NCBI GenBank assembly: GCA_934249275.1
Contig: CAKQKT010000097.1
Location: forward strand, 1-6,809
Direction: 5' to 3'
Length of the DNA: 6,809 nt
Source of the DNA: an uncultured Sutterella sp.
GTDB lineage: Bacteria > Pseudomonadota > Gammaproteobacteria > Burkholderiales > Burkholderiaceae_F
Shown: positions 1 to 5,982 of the stretch, one piece after another
Layout of the letters: the number at the start of each line of letters is the position of its first letter
Position numbering within the stretch: position 1 is the stretch's first letter
Program-made: the position numbers and the translations under genes
Notes under the pieces: generated by a model
What the model was told of the DNA's origin: nothing
The model's database searches: none
What the model saw: only the letters and a program-made list of their open reading frames with translations

Positions 1-918
1 AGCCTCAGTGAAAATATTCCCCTTATCGTCATGCAGCTTCAAGGGGTGCTGTTACCGGATTTCTGGAAATTCACGGACTGGTGGAAGGCGAGGAAGAACG
101 GCGCCGAACTTCCGCCCTTTGCCGCCGAGTGGCAGGAAATGGGCGACCCGGCCCGCGATTTTGCGGACTTCATCGGCGCTAAAGGACCGGCCTACACGCT
201 CGCCACGGCCTGCACGAGCTCGGCCCGCGCCGTCATCAGCGCCGCGCGTCTCCTTGAGGCGGGTCTTGCCGACGCCGTCATCGCTGGCGGCGCGGACACC
301 TTTGCCGACATGCCACTGAACGGCTTTCATGCCCTGGGCGTGCTCGCGGGCGAGCGCACGCGTCCCCTCACGGACCACCGCCCCGGCATCACGATCGGCG
401 AGGGCGCGGGCCTCATGCTGCTCACCCGCCGTCCTGCTTCCGTGAAGCTTTCCGGCTGGGGCGAAAGCTCCGACGGACACCACATGTCGAGCCCCGAGCC
501 TGAGGGCAGGGGAGCCGAGGCCGCGATTCGAGGCGCGCTCGCGCGTGCGGACAAGCAGCCCGGCGACATCGTCTACGTGAATCTGCACGGCACCGGCACG
601 GGCCAGAACGACGCCTCGGAGCTTGCCGCCATGAGCCGTGTGTTCGAGGGGCGCACGGCCATGTCGTCCACCAAGACTTATACGGGCCACACGCTCGGCG
701 CCGCCGGCGTCACCGATGCGGGACTTCTCGTGCTCGGACTGATGAAGGGCGCCCTCAGGCTCCCCGCGCAGTTCTCAGAAGGCCAGACGCCCGACGAATC
801 GCTTCCGCTCGCAGGCGTCCTGCGCGAGCCCGCCGTCATCAAGGCCGGCCCCGTCATGAGCACGAACCTTGCGTTCGGCGGCAGCAACACAGCCATTGTT
901 TTTGAACCGAATTTTTAA
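1..918 (+). CDS. apeO: Beta-ketoacyl-ACP synthase of aryl-polyene synthesis (ApeO-like), 5' end outside window
   Basis: This is a ketosynthase of the thiolase fold that would condense malonyl-ACP with a growing polyene chain on an acyl carrier protein in the cytoplasm. Numbering from the first in-window ATG (position 31), the nucleophile is Cys61 in TACTSSA, the first histidine is His186 in LHGTGTG, and Lys215 and His220 lie in STKTYTGHTLGA. The C-terminal glycine-rich loop NLAFGGSNTAIVF is at 279-291. All catalytic residues are present. The frame is open to base 1, and FabF-type enzymes carry about 160 residues before the Cys but only about 71 are seen here. The ATG at 31 is therefore probably internal and roughly 90 residues are missing. 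The TAA stop abuts the ATG of the dehydratase gene. The ApeO name rests on gene order (KS-DH-KR-KS) matching APE clusters, where ApeO is reported to pair with the chain-length factor ApeC. A generic FabB/FabF paralog is the alternative. Confidence 0.85.
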   Translation, partial: SLSENIPLIVMQLQGVLLPDFWKFTDWWKARKNGAELPPFAAEWQEMGDPARDFADFIGAKGPAYTLATACTSSARAVISAARLLEAGLADAVIAGGADTFADMPLNGFHALGVLAGERTRPLTDHRPGITIGEGAGLMLLTRRPASVKLSGWGESSDGHHMSSPEPEGRGAEAAIRGALARADKQPGDIVYVNLHGTGTGQNDASELAAMSRVFEGRTAMSSTKTYTGHTLGAAGVTDAGLLVLGLMKGALRLPAQFSEGQTPDESLPLAGVLREPAVIKAGPVMSTNLAFGGSNTAIVFEPNF

Positions 919-1395
919 ATGTCCGAATATTTCGAACCCGAACACTACCTTCCGCACAGAAAGCCCATGTGCGTTCTCACCCGCGTGAACAACGTGGCCG
1001 AGACGAGCGTCGAGGCTGAGGCGGATCTTGACGCCGACGGCGTCTTTGCCGCTCACTGGCGGCCGGACGGAGAATTGCCCGAAGCCTTCTTCCTCGAAGT
1101 GATGGCCCAGACGATCGGCATCTGGTCGCATACCTACAGCGACCGGACGACCATCCCCGACGGCGACCGCGAAGCCGATGTCGGCCTGCTTCTTTCGGTG
1201 CGCAGCATCAGGATCGAAAGGTGCGTGCATCAGGGAGAGGAGCCTCTTCGCTGCGTCATGGAAAAGATGATGCTCGACGACCGTCTTGCCGTCTTCGACG
1301 GCCGCGTCACCTGCGGCGGCGAAGTCGTCGCTTCTGGCCGCCTCACCGTCTTCCAGCCGCTCGAATCTGAGATCGACAGGCTGCTCGAAGGCTGA
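919..1395 (+). CDS. apeP: ApeP-like 3-hydroxyacyl-ACP dehydratase, hotdog fold
   Basis: This 158-residue protein has the size of a single hotdog domain (FabZ/ApeP family). It would remove water from 3-hydroxyacyl-ACP to create each double bond of the polyene. It opens with the FabZ-like YLPHRKPM (10-17), carries the central-helix motif FFLEVMAQT (57-65), and has VGLLLSVRSI (88-97) where hotdog dehydratases pack the acyl tunnel. His46 and Glu60 are 14 residues apart, the spacing of the FabZ catalytic His/Glu pair, and PE/EVMAQ align with PG/EAMAQ of FabZ. In APE systems ApeP is reported to work as a heterodimer with ApeI, which is not in this window. The ATG follows the apeO stop with no gap and no good Shine-Dalgarno, so translation is probably coupled. 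The next gene starts 48 bases downstream. The family is secure; the gene name depends on context. Confidence 0.85.
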   Translation: MSEYFEPEHYLPHRKPMCVLTRVNNVAETSVEAEADLDADGVFAAHWRPDGELPEAFFLEVMAQTIGIWSHTYSDRTTIPDGDREADVGLLLSVRSIRIERCVHQGEEPLRCVMEKMMLDDRLAVFDGRVTCGGEVVASGRLTVFQPLESEIDRLLEG

Positions 1396-1443
1396 TTCGG
1401 CATTCAAACCCTCATTTAAGACAGACATTCTGGCAAACGGATC

Positions 1444-2184
1444 ATGACCGAATACAAGAAAACCGTTCTCATCACCGGCGCCTCCCGCGGCATCGGCCGC
1501 GCCTGCGCGGTCGAGCTCGCCCGCACGGGACATGCGCTCGTTCTCAACAGCCGCAAGCCTTCCGAGGAAATGGACGAGACCGTCCGCCTCTGCGAAGCCG
1601 AAGGGGCGAGCGTGCGCACGCTCTTCTTCGACGTGGGCTCGACCGAAGCCGCCCGCGAGGCGATCGAGGCCGACACCGCCGCCAACGGCGCCTACTGGGG
1701 CATCGTGCTCAACGCCGGCGTCACCCGCGACAATGCCTTCCCCGCACTTGAGGAGGAGGACTGGAAGCGCGTGATCGACGTGGACCTCAACGGTTTCTAC
1801 AACGTCATTCATCCGGCCGTCATGCCGATGGTCCGAGCCCGCAAAGGCGGCCGCATCGTGACGATGTCGTCCGTCTCGGGCGTCACGGGCAATCGCGGCC
1901 AGACCAACTACAGCGCTGCCAAGGCCGGTCTCATCGGCGCCTCCAAGGCGCTCGCCGTCGAGCTCGCCAAGCGCCGCATCACGGTCAACTGCGTCGCCCC
2001 CGGGCTCATTGACACCGGCATGGTCGACATGAATGAAATCGCCCGCGAGCACGCGATGGCGATGATCCCGATGCAGCGCATCGGCACTCCCGAGGAAGTG
2101 GCCGCGGTGGTCGGCTTCCTCATGGACGAGCGTGCGTCCTACATTACGCGCCAAGTCATCAACGTGAACGGAGGCATGATCTGA
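1444..2184 (+). CDS. apeQ: ApeQ-like 3-oxoacyl-ACP reductase (FabG family SDR)
   Basis: This 246-residue classical short-chain dehydrogenase would reduce 3-oxoacyl-ACP to 3-hydroxyacyl-ACP with NADPH, the step between ketosynthase and dehydratase in polyene building. It shows the cofactor loop TGASRGIG (11-18), NAG (90-92) and a catalytic tetrad Asn116, Ser143, Tyr156, Lys160 within SSVSG and NYSAAK. The stretch NCVAPGLIDTGM (182-193) is the usual FabG segment after the active site, and the C-terminus INVNGGMI is typical. Length matches FabG (about 244). The ATG is preceded by only a weak ACGG. The 48-base spacer after apeP contains no obvious promoter. The stop codon overlaps the start of the next gene by one base (TGATG). 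A housekeeping FabG is possible by sequence, but lying between two ketosynthases and a dehydratase favours ApeQ. Confidence 0.88.
   Translation: MTEYKKTVLITGASRGIGRACAVELARTGHALVLNSRKPSEEMDETVRLCEAEGASVRTLFFDVGSTEAAREAIEADTAANGAYWGIVLNAGVTRDNAFPALEEEDWKRVIDVDLNGFYNVIHPAVMPMVRARKGGRIVTMSSVSGVTGNRGQTNYSAAKAGLIGASKALAVELAKRRITVNCVAPGLIDTGMVDMNEIAREHAMAMIPMQRIGTPEEVAAVVGFLMDERASYITRQVINVNGGMI
2170..2174 (+). promoter_or_regulatory. Shine-Dalgarno for apeR
   Basis: GGAGG lies inside the last codons of apeQ, nine bases before the ATG at 2184. It is the clearest ribosome binding site in the ape block and supports this start. With the one-base stop/start overlap it suggests that apeR is both coupled and independently initiated. 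Confidence 0.75.
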
Positions 2185-3407
2185 TGCGCAGAGTCGTTGT
2201 CACCGGCATGGGCGGCATCACGTCGCTCGGCCAGAATTGGGAATCGATCAAGGCGGGTCTTCTCGCCCACAAGAATGCGGTCCGCCGCATGGACCTCTGG
2301 GAGGACATCGTCGGCCTCAACGCCAAGCTCGGCGCGCCCGTCGTCGACTTCACGCTTCCGGCGCACTACACCCGCAAGCGCATCCGCTCGATGGGCCGTG
2401 TTTCGCTTCTCTCCACCCGCGCGACCGAGCTCGCTCTTGAAAATGCGGGCCTCATCGACGATCCCGTTCTGAAGAACGGCCGCACCGGCATCGCCTACGG
2501 CTCCTGCACGGGCAGCACCAGCGCCGTCGCGGACTTCGGCGAGATGATCGTCAACCGCAATACCCGCGGCATTACCGCCACGACCTACGTGCAGATGATG
2601 CCGCACACGACGGCCGTCAACACGGGCCTCTTCTTCGGCATCACCGGCCGCGTCATTCCGACGCCGAGCGCCTGCACGTCGGGCTCTCAGGCCATCGGCT
2701 ATGCCTGGGAGGCCATCCGCCACGGCTATCAGGACGTCATGGTGGCGGGGGGCGCCGAAGAGCTCTGCCCGTCCGAAGTCGCCGTCTTCGACACGCTCTT
2801 TGCCGCGTCCACCCGCAACGACGAGCCGAACCTCACGCCGCGTCCCTTCGACAAGAACCGCGACGGCCTCGTGATCGGCGAAGGCGCCTGCACGCTCGTT
2901 CTTGAAGAGCTAGAGCATGCCAAGGCCCGCGGCGCAAAGATTTATGCGGAACTCGTGGGCTTCGCCACGAACTGCGACGCCACCCACATCACGCAGCCCA
3001 ACAGCACGACCATGCGCATCTGCATGGAAAGCGCCCTCAACATCGCCGGCCTGGCGCCCGCCGACATCGGCTACCTGTCCGCACACGGCACCGCCACCTC
3101 GCGCGGCGACTGCGCGGAATCCCAGGCCACGGCCGCGCTCTTCGGCAGCAAGACGCCGGTCTCGTCCCTGAAGAGCTTCTTCGGCCACACGCTCGGCGCC
3201 TGCGGCTCCATCGAAGCCTGGCTCGCCATCGAGATGATGCGCGAAGGCTGGTTCAGCCCGACCATCAATCTCACGGATGTCGATCCTGAATGCGGCGAGC
3301 TCGACTACATCATGGACACGGAACGTCGTATCGACACCGAGTTCGTGCAGAGCAACAACTTTGCATTCGGCGGCATCAATACTTCGCTCATCTTCAAGCG
3401 CATGTAA
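2184..3407 (+). CDS. apeR: ApeR-like beta-ketoacyl-ACP synthase
   Basis: This is a complete 407-residue ketosynthase. The N-terminus MRRVVVTGMGGITSLG is standard for FabF-type enzymes. The nucleophile is Cys164 in PSACTSGSQA, the histidines are His301 in SAHGTAT and His335 in SLKSFFGHTLGA with Lys330, and the C-terminal loop is NNFAFGGINTSLIF (391-404). PFDKNRDGLVIGEGA (221-235) is the typical KS gating and structural segment. Nothing needed for condensation is missing. In APE systems ApeR is reported as a homodimeric ketosynthase that complements the ApeO-ApeC heterodimer, probably in early elongation. That division of labour is from the family, not from this sequence. The start overlaps the apeQ stop by one base and has a good GGAGG. 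The gene is last in the operon, followed by stem-loops. It differs clearly from the first ketosynthase, so the two are not a recent duplication. Confidence 0.88.
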   Translation: MRRVVVTGMGGITSLGQNWESIKAGLLAHKNAVRRMDLWEDIVGLNAKLGAPVVDFTLPAHYTRKRIRSMGRVSLLSTRATELALENAGLIDDPVLKNGRTGIAYGSCTGSTSAVADFGEMIVNRNTRGITATTYVQMMPHTTAVNTGLFFGITGRVIPTPSACTSGSQAIGYAWEAIRHGYQDVMVAGGAEELCPSEVAVFDTLFAASTRNDEPNLTPRPFDKNRDGLVIGEGACTLVLEELEHAKARGAKIYAELVGFATNCDATHITQPNSTTMRICMESALNIAGLAPADIGYLSAHGTATSRGDCAESQATAALFGSKTPVSSLKSFFGHTLGACGSIEAWLAIEMMREGWFSPTINLTDVDPECGELDYIMDTERRIDTEFVQSNNFAFGGINTSLIFKRM

Positions 3408-3418
3408 GGCTGCCTTCC

Positions 3419-3450
3419 CGGAAAGAGCCGGTCGGACCGGCCGCCTTCCG
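3419..3450 (+). other. Stem-loop just after apeR
   Basis: GCCGG (3427-3431) pairs with CCGGC (3437-3441) around a five-base loop, and an outer pairing of CGGAA (3419-3423) with TTCCG (3446-3450) can extend it. There is no T-run after it, so it is more likely an mRNA 3'-end stabiliser or part of a compound terminator than a terminator on its own. Confidence 0.5.
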
Positions 3451-3463
3451 ATCAGAAAGCTTC

Positions 3464-3502
3464 AAAAGGGGACGGACTTCGAAAGCCGTCCTCTTTTGCT
3501 TT
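3464..3502 (+). terminator. Intrinsic terminator of the ape operon
   Basis: AAAAGGGGACGG (3464-3475) pairs with CCGTCCTCTTTT (3486-3497), 12 pairs with one G-U. It is followed by a T-rich stretch ending in GCTTT. The A-run on the left arm could let it also stop transcription from the other side. It lies 57 bases after the apeR stop and separates the ape genes from the antitoxin region. Confidence 0.8.
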
Positions 3503-3507
3503 GCGGC

Positions 3508-3535
3508 TTGGAAGTGCGCGAACTAACGGTAAAAT
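3508..3535 (+). promoter_or_regulatory. Possible sigma-70 promoter for the antitoxin gene
   Basis: TTGGAA (3508-3513) and TAAAAT (3530-3535) are 16 bases apart and lie about 60 bases before the ATG at 3595. The -10 box is good (5/6) and the -35 box moderate (4/6). It overlaps the trailing edge of the ape terminator. No operator was recognised beside it. This is a pattern match only. Confidence 0.3.
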
Positions 3536-3583
3536 CTTGAAAATGACGTGCTTTGTCAATCAACATTCTGCATCTGCAGTTAA

Positions 3584-3587
3584 AAGG
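3584..3587 (+). promoter_or_regulatory. Ribosome binding site deciding the antitoxin start
   Basis: AAGG (in TTAAAAGGT) ends seven bases before the ATG at 3595. This supports 3595 as the ancestral start even though the frame that matches the family further on is a different one. Confidence 0.55.
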
Positions 3588-3594
3588 TTTGCTT

Positions 3595-3889
3595 ATGTCC
3601 GAAGTTGAACGATCGTTTGAACTTGATGAGAAGCTGGACCGTAAGTTTTGTAAAAACGGCCGAAGAGCTCGGCCTGTCGCCCTCTGATGCGCTTCGCATG
3701 TTTGTGGAGACGTTGGTGGAGAACCGGGGGTTCCCGCCGGTTTTGAAGACGCCCGCGAAAGTCCGTTCGTGCCGGGTCTTCAATGCCGATCATCCTGCAG
3801 TCATCACGCCGCCCATTCGAAATGGCCGAGCGGTGCTGCCCGCCTCCTGGCTTGAAGATGACGATTACGATGAGGAACCGGAGAGCTAA
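3595..3889 (+). pseudogene. RelB/DinJ-type antitoxin gene with a one-base frameshift
   Basis: The ATG at 3595 has a ribosome binding site and opens with MSEVERSFELDEKLDRKF, a RelB/DinJ-like N-terminal strand. That frame then runs into a TGA about 30 codons in. The frame one base further on continues directly as VKTAEELGLSPSDALRMF, the core helix-turn of RelB/DinJ antitoxins, to a TAA at 3887-3889. Skipping one T of the TTTT run at 3646-3649 joins the two into a coherent protein of about 98 residues. The tail is acidic (WLEDDDYDEEPES), as often seen in antitoxin toxin-binding ends. Such proteins bind DNA as ribbon-helix-helix dimers, repress their operon and neutralise a RelE/YafQ-like or other toxin. 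A shortened protein could still start at TTG 3605 or in-frame ATG 3626, but would lack the N-terminal DNA-binding strand. No intact toxin follows. Decay, a sequencing error, or rarely a programmed +1 shift could explain it. Confidence 0.7.
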
Positions 3890-3956
3890 TGCTACTGGCT
3901 GTCGATATTGTCTTGAATTGTCGACAAATACTAAGAGGCGAATGCGATAGAGAATG
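3888..3956 (+). pseudogene. Very short frame at the toxin position, possible toxin remnant
   Basis: An ATG overlaps the antitoxin stop (TAATG), which is where a co-translated toxin would begin, but the frame ends at TGA after 22 codons. It starts MLLAVDIVLN, which loosely recalls the first strand of PIN-domain toxins yet lacks their Asp-Thr-Asn motif. The downstream frames show nothing toxin-like. I cannot assign a family. It may be the stump of a lost toxin or chance. Confidence 0.2.
3916..3928. repeat. Direct repeat copy 1 with TTGTCGACAA palindrome
   Basis: AATTGTCGACAAA occurs here and again, identically, at 4145-4157. The core TTGTCGACAA (3918-3927) is a perfect 10-base palindrome, the shape of a dimeric repressor site. 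A weaker relative, TGTCGATA, sits at 3900-3907. This copy lies in the short frame just after the antitoxin gene and not in front of an evident gene. Confidence 0.6.
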
Positions 3957-4144
3957 AGCCGGCTGAAAATGACTGCGAAAAAGCAGAAGAGGGGATCTGA
4001 ACGTTGGTTTTGAAGACGATTCAGAAGGTGTGCTAGGGCAAGTACTAATATTTGTGCTGGAGATGTTGAAGGAGTAGGTGTGCAGATCTTATTCGACTCA
4101 CTTTCCATGAGAGTAATGGTATTGCGCGGGAAATATAGTCCATA

Positions 4145-4178
4145 AATTGTCGACAAAATATAGTATGATGTCGACATC
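4145..4178. promoter_or_regulatory. Paired palindromic operator candidate upstream of the dcu gene
   Basis: TTGTCGACAA (4147-4156) and GATGTCGACATC (4167-4178) are both perfect palindromes sharing TGTCGACA. Their centres are 21 bp apart, two helical turns, so two dimers could bind the same face. Between them lie TATAGT and TATGAT, which resemble -10 boxes, though I see no good -35. The half-site TTGTC resembles sites of FCD-type GntR regulators, which often control organic-acid transport. The regulator assignment is inference. Confidence 0.5.
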
Positions 4179-4205
4179 AAGGTTGCGAGCACCGATTTGA
4201 AGTGC

Positions 4206-4224
4206 GCCGGCGGCAAATGCCGGC
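4206..4224 (+). other. GC-rich hairpin in the dcu leader
   Basis: GCCGGC (4206-4211) can pair with GCCGGC (4219-4224) across a seven-base loop, GGCAAAT. It precedes the leader terminator by about 40 bases. No known riboswitch consensus was recognised in the segment. Confidence 0.4.
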
Positions 4225-4265
4225 ATCAGCTTTATCCTGCTGCTCCTTCCGTGCCTGCTTATAAC

Positions 4266-4316
4266 GGGCCGTCCGATTCAAGGTTTTCAATCGAATCGGG
4301 CGGCTCGAGTTTTTTT
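4266..4316 (+). terminator. Strong intrinsic terminator in the leader of the dcu gene
   Basis: GGGCCGTCCGATTC (4266-4279) pairs with GAATCGGGCGGCTC (4293-4306) over 14 pairs, two of them G-U. Three bases later comes a run of seven Ts (4310-4316). It ends 40 bases before the transporter ATG. Any transcript starting near the palindromes would meet it first. It may be an attenuator, or the terminator of an upstream short RNA with a separate promoter close to the gene. Confidence 0.8.
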
Positions 4317-4356
4317 CAACTTCTGCGTTCAATACCTTTACTCGGAAAACTTCATC

Positions 4357-5691
4357 ATGGAAATGGGTCTGAACTTCTGGCTCGAGCTCCTTGTTGTTGC
4401 TGTCTGCATCGGGCTCGGCGGCCGCTTCGGCGGTCTGGGCCTCGGCGCTGCCGGGTGCTTCGGCGTCTGCATTCTCGTTCTTCTCTTCGGCCTTGAGCCG
4501 AGCTCGCCGCCCGTCGCGACGATTCTCATCATTGTGGCCGTCATTTCCGCCACGTCCGTCCTGCAGGGAGCGGGCGGCCTGGATCTGATGGCCAAGGTCG
4601 CGGAGCGCATGCTGAAGAAATGGCCGAAGGCCATCACCTTCGTGGCGCCGTTCGTCTGCTCCATCCTTGTCATTTTTGTCGGCACGGCCTATGTTGCCTT
4701 TGCAATCTATCCGGCCATTGCCGAAGTGGCCGCGCAGGCCCGCGTGCGGCCCGAGCGTCCGATTGCCGCCTCCGTCATTTCGGCAAGCATTGCGCTTGTG
4801 GCTTCGCCGGTCTCGGCCGCCACGGCCGCGATGGTGGCTTGTCTCTCGCCCTTCGGCCTCAGCATCGGGGACATTCTGAAGATCTCGGTCCCGGCCTTCA
4901 TCGTGGCCACGATCGCAACGTGTCTCTGTGTCTACTGGATGGGCTCGGAGCTTGAGGACGATCCCGAATTCAAGCGCCGCGTGGCCGCCGGAGAATTTAA
5001 GGAGCTTGCGCCCAAGCGCGACGAGTCGAAGACGTCCGTCCCGAAGTCCGTCCGCAATTCCGTTCTGATCTTTGCGCTGGGCGTTGCCGTCGTGCTTCTC
5101 TTCGGCTTTGACAAGGCGCTTCTGCCATCGTGGACCAATGCCGCAGGCAAGGTGCATTCGCTCTCCATTCCGACGCTCTTTCAGATGGTGATGCTCGGCA
5201 GCGCGCTCTGGATCATCATCGTCTGCAAGGTTCCGCCGAGCAAGTTCGCCGACGGCACGGTCTTCCGTGCGGGCCTCATCGGCGTCGTGGGCATCTACGG
5301 CATTTCCTGGCTGACGGGCACGTTCTTCGAAGCCTACAGTCCCGAATTCGTCGCGCTCTTCAAGTCGATGGCCGGCTCCGCGCCGATTCTCTTCGGCCTC
5401 GTGCTCTTCCTGTTCTCGGCCGTGATTCTGAGCCCGTCCGCCACGGTCGTCGCCCTCATGCCTCTGGGCGCCGCCATCGGAATTGATCCGCTCTTCCTTG
5501 TGGCGCTCTATCCGGCCACCTGCGGCGACTTCCTGATCCCGGGCGGCGCGCAGATCGGCTGCTGCGCCTTCGACCGCACGGGCACCACGCGTCTGGGCAG
5601 CTGGGTGCTGAACCATTCCTACATCCGTGCCGGACTGGTCCATGTGATCACGGGCGTCACGACCGGCTGCCTCATCCATTCGATCCTCTGA
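4357..5691 (+). CDS. Anaerobic C4-dicarboxylate transporter, Dcu (DcuA/DcuB) family
   Basis: This 444-residue inner-membrane carrier has the same length as E. coli DcuA/DcuB (433-446). The family exchanges or takes up fumarate, malate, aspartate and succinate during anaerobic growth. Hydrophobic segments lie at about 8-20, 26-46, 53-70, 94-118, 136-160, 174-194, 235-251, 272-290, 302-322, 341-370, 376-396 and 420-442. A charged loop sits at about 197-232. Family marks are GGLDLMAKVAE (73-83), RPERPIAAS (131-139) followed by ASPVS (149-153), and FDRTGTT (405-411) with NHS (419-421). Where E. coli Dcu proteins have a YPSDLAAIQ-like stretch before FDRSGTT, this one has GGAQIGCCA, so it belongs to a distinct branch and its substrate is uncertain. 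The start has a weak GGAAA eight bases upstream; Met3 is an alternative. A terminator and palindromes in its leader suggest regulation. A convergent paralog lies downstream. Confidence 0.9.
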   Translation: MEMGLNFWLELLVVAVCIGLGGRFGGLGLGAAGCFGVCILVLLFGLEPSSPPVATILIIVAVISATSVLQGAGGLDLMAKVAERMLKKWPKAITFVAPFVCSILVIFVGTAYVAFAIYPAIAEVAAQARVRPERPIAASVISASIALVASPVSAATAAMVACLSPFGLSIGDILKISVPAFIVATIATCLCVYWMGSELEDDPEFKRRVAAGEFKELAPKRDESKTSVPKSVRNSVLIFALGVAVVLLFGFDKALLPSWTNAAGKVHSLSIPTLFQMVMLGSALWIIIVCKVPPSKFADGTVFRAGLIGVVGIYGISWLTGTFFEAYSPEFVALFKSMAGSAPILFGLVLFLFSAVILSPSATVVALMPLGAAIGIDPLFLVALYPATCGDFLIPGGAQIGCCAFDRTGTTRLGSWVLNHSYIRAGLVHVITGVTTGCLIHSIL

Positions 5692-5719
5692 TCGCCGGGA
5701 TCATCTCTGTCGTTCGTCC

Positions 5720-5788
5720 CGCCTCGGAATTCCTGCCGAGCCTGTTTGTCCCGGGCTTTCTGCCATGAGGAAAGGGCATTCCGAGGCG
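5720..5788. repeat. 11-base perfect inverted repeat after the dcu gene
   Basis: CGCCTCGGAAT (5720-5730) and ATTCCGAGGCG (5778-5788) are exact reverse complements separated by 47 bases. No T-run follows. The pair could fold the 3' untranslated end of the dcu mRNA into a long stem, or mark the ends of a tiny remnant element; no target duplication was seen. Confidence 0.5.
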
Positions 5789-5792
5789 CGGA

Positions 5793-5840
5793 CGGCGCAT
5801 TCACCCGCACTTCCTCTTCAAATGCGCCGGTTTCGTTGCA
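5793..5840 (+). terminator. Possible terminator after the + strand dcu gene
   Basis: CGGCGCATT (5793-5801) pairs perfectly with AATGCGCCG (5821-5829) around a 19-base loop. It is followed by the T-rich GTTTCGTTGCATTTTT. The loop is large and the T-run interrupted, so termination may be incomplete. Confidence 0.4.
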
Positions 5841-5845
5841 TTTTT

Positions 5846-5870
5846 GCGTCGACTAGCCTCTGTTCGACGC
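5846..5870. other. Short hairpin
   Basis: GCGTCGA (5846-5852) pairs with TCGACGC (5864-5870) across 11 bases. Five Ts stand before it and none follow on the + strand. Its role is unknown; it is the third inverted repeat in a row. Confidence 0.35.
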
Positions 5871-5982
5871 CAAAGCGCACGCAATCGGCGTCCGGTGAGG
5901 CCTCGGCCTGGCGCCGGCTTTCATTGGAAACCATCTGCTGCGCATAAGCGTCTTAAACCTTCGGAGGCTTGTGCCGTATTCG

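Larger units (their letters stand above)
3890..4356. other. 467-base gene-poor, AT-richer spacer
   Basis: No convincing protein is encoded on either strand. Hand counting gives about 42% GC over 3901-4200, far below the flanking genes. It carries two copies of AATTGTCGACAAA, a further palindrome GATGTCGACATC, a small GC-rich hairpin and a strong terminator just before the transporter gene. It may be a junction left by loss or gain of the toxin-antitoxin module together with the transporter's own control region. Confidence 0.6.

Noticed and set aside
775..2154. 459-codon minus-strand frame opposite apeP and apeQ
   Set aside because: Rich in Ala, Gly, Asp, His and Arg with no family motif; it lies antisense to genes with intact catalytic sites, as expected in GC-rich DNA.
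3916..4157. Insertion sequence or small mobile element bounded by AATTGTCGACAAA
   Set aside because: The ends are identical direct copies of a palindrome, not long terminal inverted repeats. There is no transposase and no target duplication, and one copy fits better as an operator.
3593..4216. 207-codon minus-strand frame over the antitoxin and spacer
   Set aside because: Half of it is antisense to the antitoxin and the rest reads like random AT-rich translation, with no ribosome binding site or motif.
4197..4496. 99-codon plus frame starting at TTG before the dcu gene
   Set aside because: Crosses the leader terminator and overlaps the dcu gene in another frame; Arg/Pro/Ser-rich composition typical of a shadow.
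4177..5679. 500-codon minus-strand frame opposite the dcu gene
   Set aside because: Very hydrophilic, Arg/Glu/His/Gly-rich antisense image of membrane codons; no recognisable domain.
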